A stretch of DNA of 64,000 nucleotides from Henricia sp. BOLD:AAB3569. Its lineage: Eukaryota; Echinodermata; Asteroidea; Spinulosida; Echinasteridae. The translations under genes and the position numbers were made by a program. The stretch covers positions 2,170,001 to 2,234,000 of the forward strand of contig JBBELK010000060.1 in the NCBI GenBank assembly GCA_037783545.1, in the 5' to 3' direction. This document shows, piece by piece, positions 63,939-64,000 of the stretch. Position 1 is the first letter of the stretch. Every line of letters starts with the position of its first letter. The notes under the pieces were generated by a model that made no database searches, was not told the origin of the DNA, and saw nothing but the letters and a program-made list of their open reading frames with translations.

Positions 63939-63983
63939 CGTCCCTGGGTGGATTTGAACCAACAACCTTTGAGCCACAGAGAC
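63939..63983 (-). pseudogene. tRNA-Asn pseudogene, anticodon arm deleted
   Basis: In the second unit of the tandem duplication, GTCTCTGTGGCTC joins directly to AAAGGTTGTTGGTTCAAATC and CACCCAGGGAC, losing about 29 bases that include most of the D arm and the whole anticodon arm. Its acceptor stem (GGGAC) is the canonical form that the intact copy lacks. Confidence 0.8.
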
Positions 63984-64000
63984 AACTGATGAGGCATTTG

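Noticed and set aside
1-64000. CRISPR arrays, operons or bacterial genes
   Set aside because: Spliced genes, SINEs and LINEs show animal nuclear DNA. The tandem repeats have no unique spacers of constant length.

Overview
The window is intron-rich, AT-rich animal nuclear DNA. It contains two spliced protein genes, one nearly intact tRNA gene and a very dense load of short transposon-derived repeats. TACATGTA-like words are frequent, SINEs share a GAGCAAGGCACTTAACC-type core, and foldback MITEs are abundant. Together these fit a marine invertebrate genome, perhaps an echinoderm or another ambulacrarian. That placement is inference; no marker here fixes the species.

Region 1-18.4 kb is intergenic: a LINE 3' fragment, many MITEs, a tRNA-derived SINE, a degenerate Tc1 relic, a hAT-type element filled with a minisatellite, and two repeat-free stretches that could be conserved regulatory DNA. 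From 18.47 to 22.4 kb, on the + strand, three coding exons encode a 529-residue adaptor with an N-terminal SH2 domain, one SH3 domain and a long disordered tail. I could not match it to a named family. Region 22.4-30.3 kb is intergenic and full of inverted-repeat elements.

From 63.24 kb down to 30.35 kb, on the - strand, lies a complete OS9 gene, the ER lectin of glycoprotein ER-associated degradation. I placed twelve coding exons, all with consistent GT/AG borders and reading phases. They join to 2,016 nt, a 671-residue protein close in length to human OS-9. Its introns hold most of the repeats in the right half: a 16-bp minisatellite of about 50 copies 74 bp from a splice donor, a 761-bp near-perfect palindrome ending 25 bp from the exon 2 border, a second 948-bp inverted repeat, a Tc1 deletion derivative beside the last exon, nested MITEs and several SINEs. 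Upstream of OS9, at the right edge, is a tandem duplication carrying a nearly intact tRNA-Asn(GTT) gene and a truncated copy.

The two protein genes face each other tail to tail (convergent, stops about 8 kb apart) and have no obvious shared function. I found no previously undescribed multi-gene system. The most unusual items are the SH2-SH3 adaptor, the hAT element whose interior is a minisatellite, the nested hAT insertion with its empty site preserved elsewhere in the window, and the large palindromes at OS9 splice borders.
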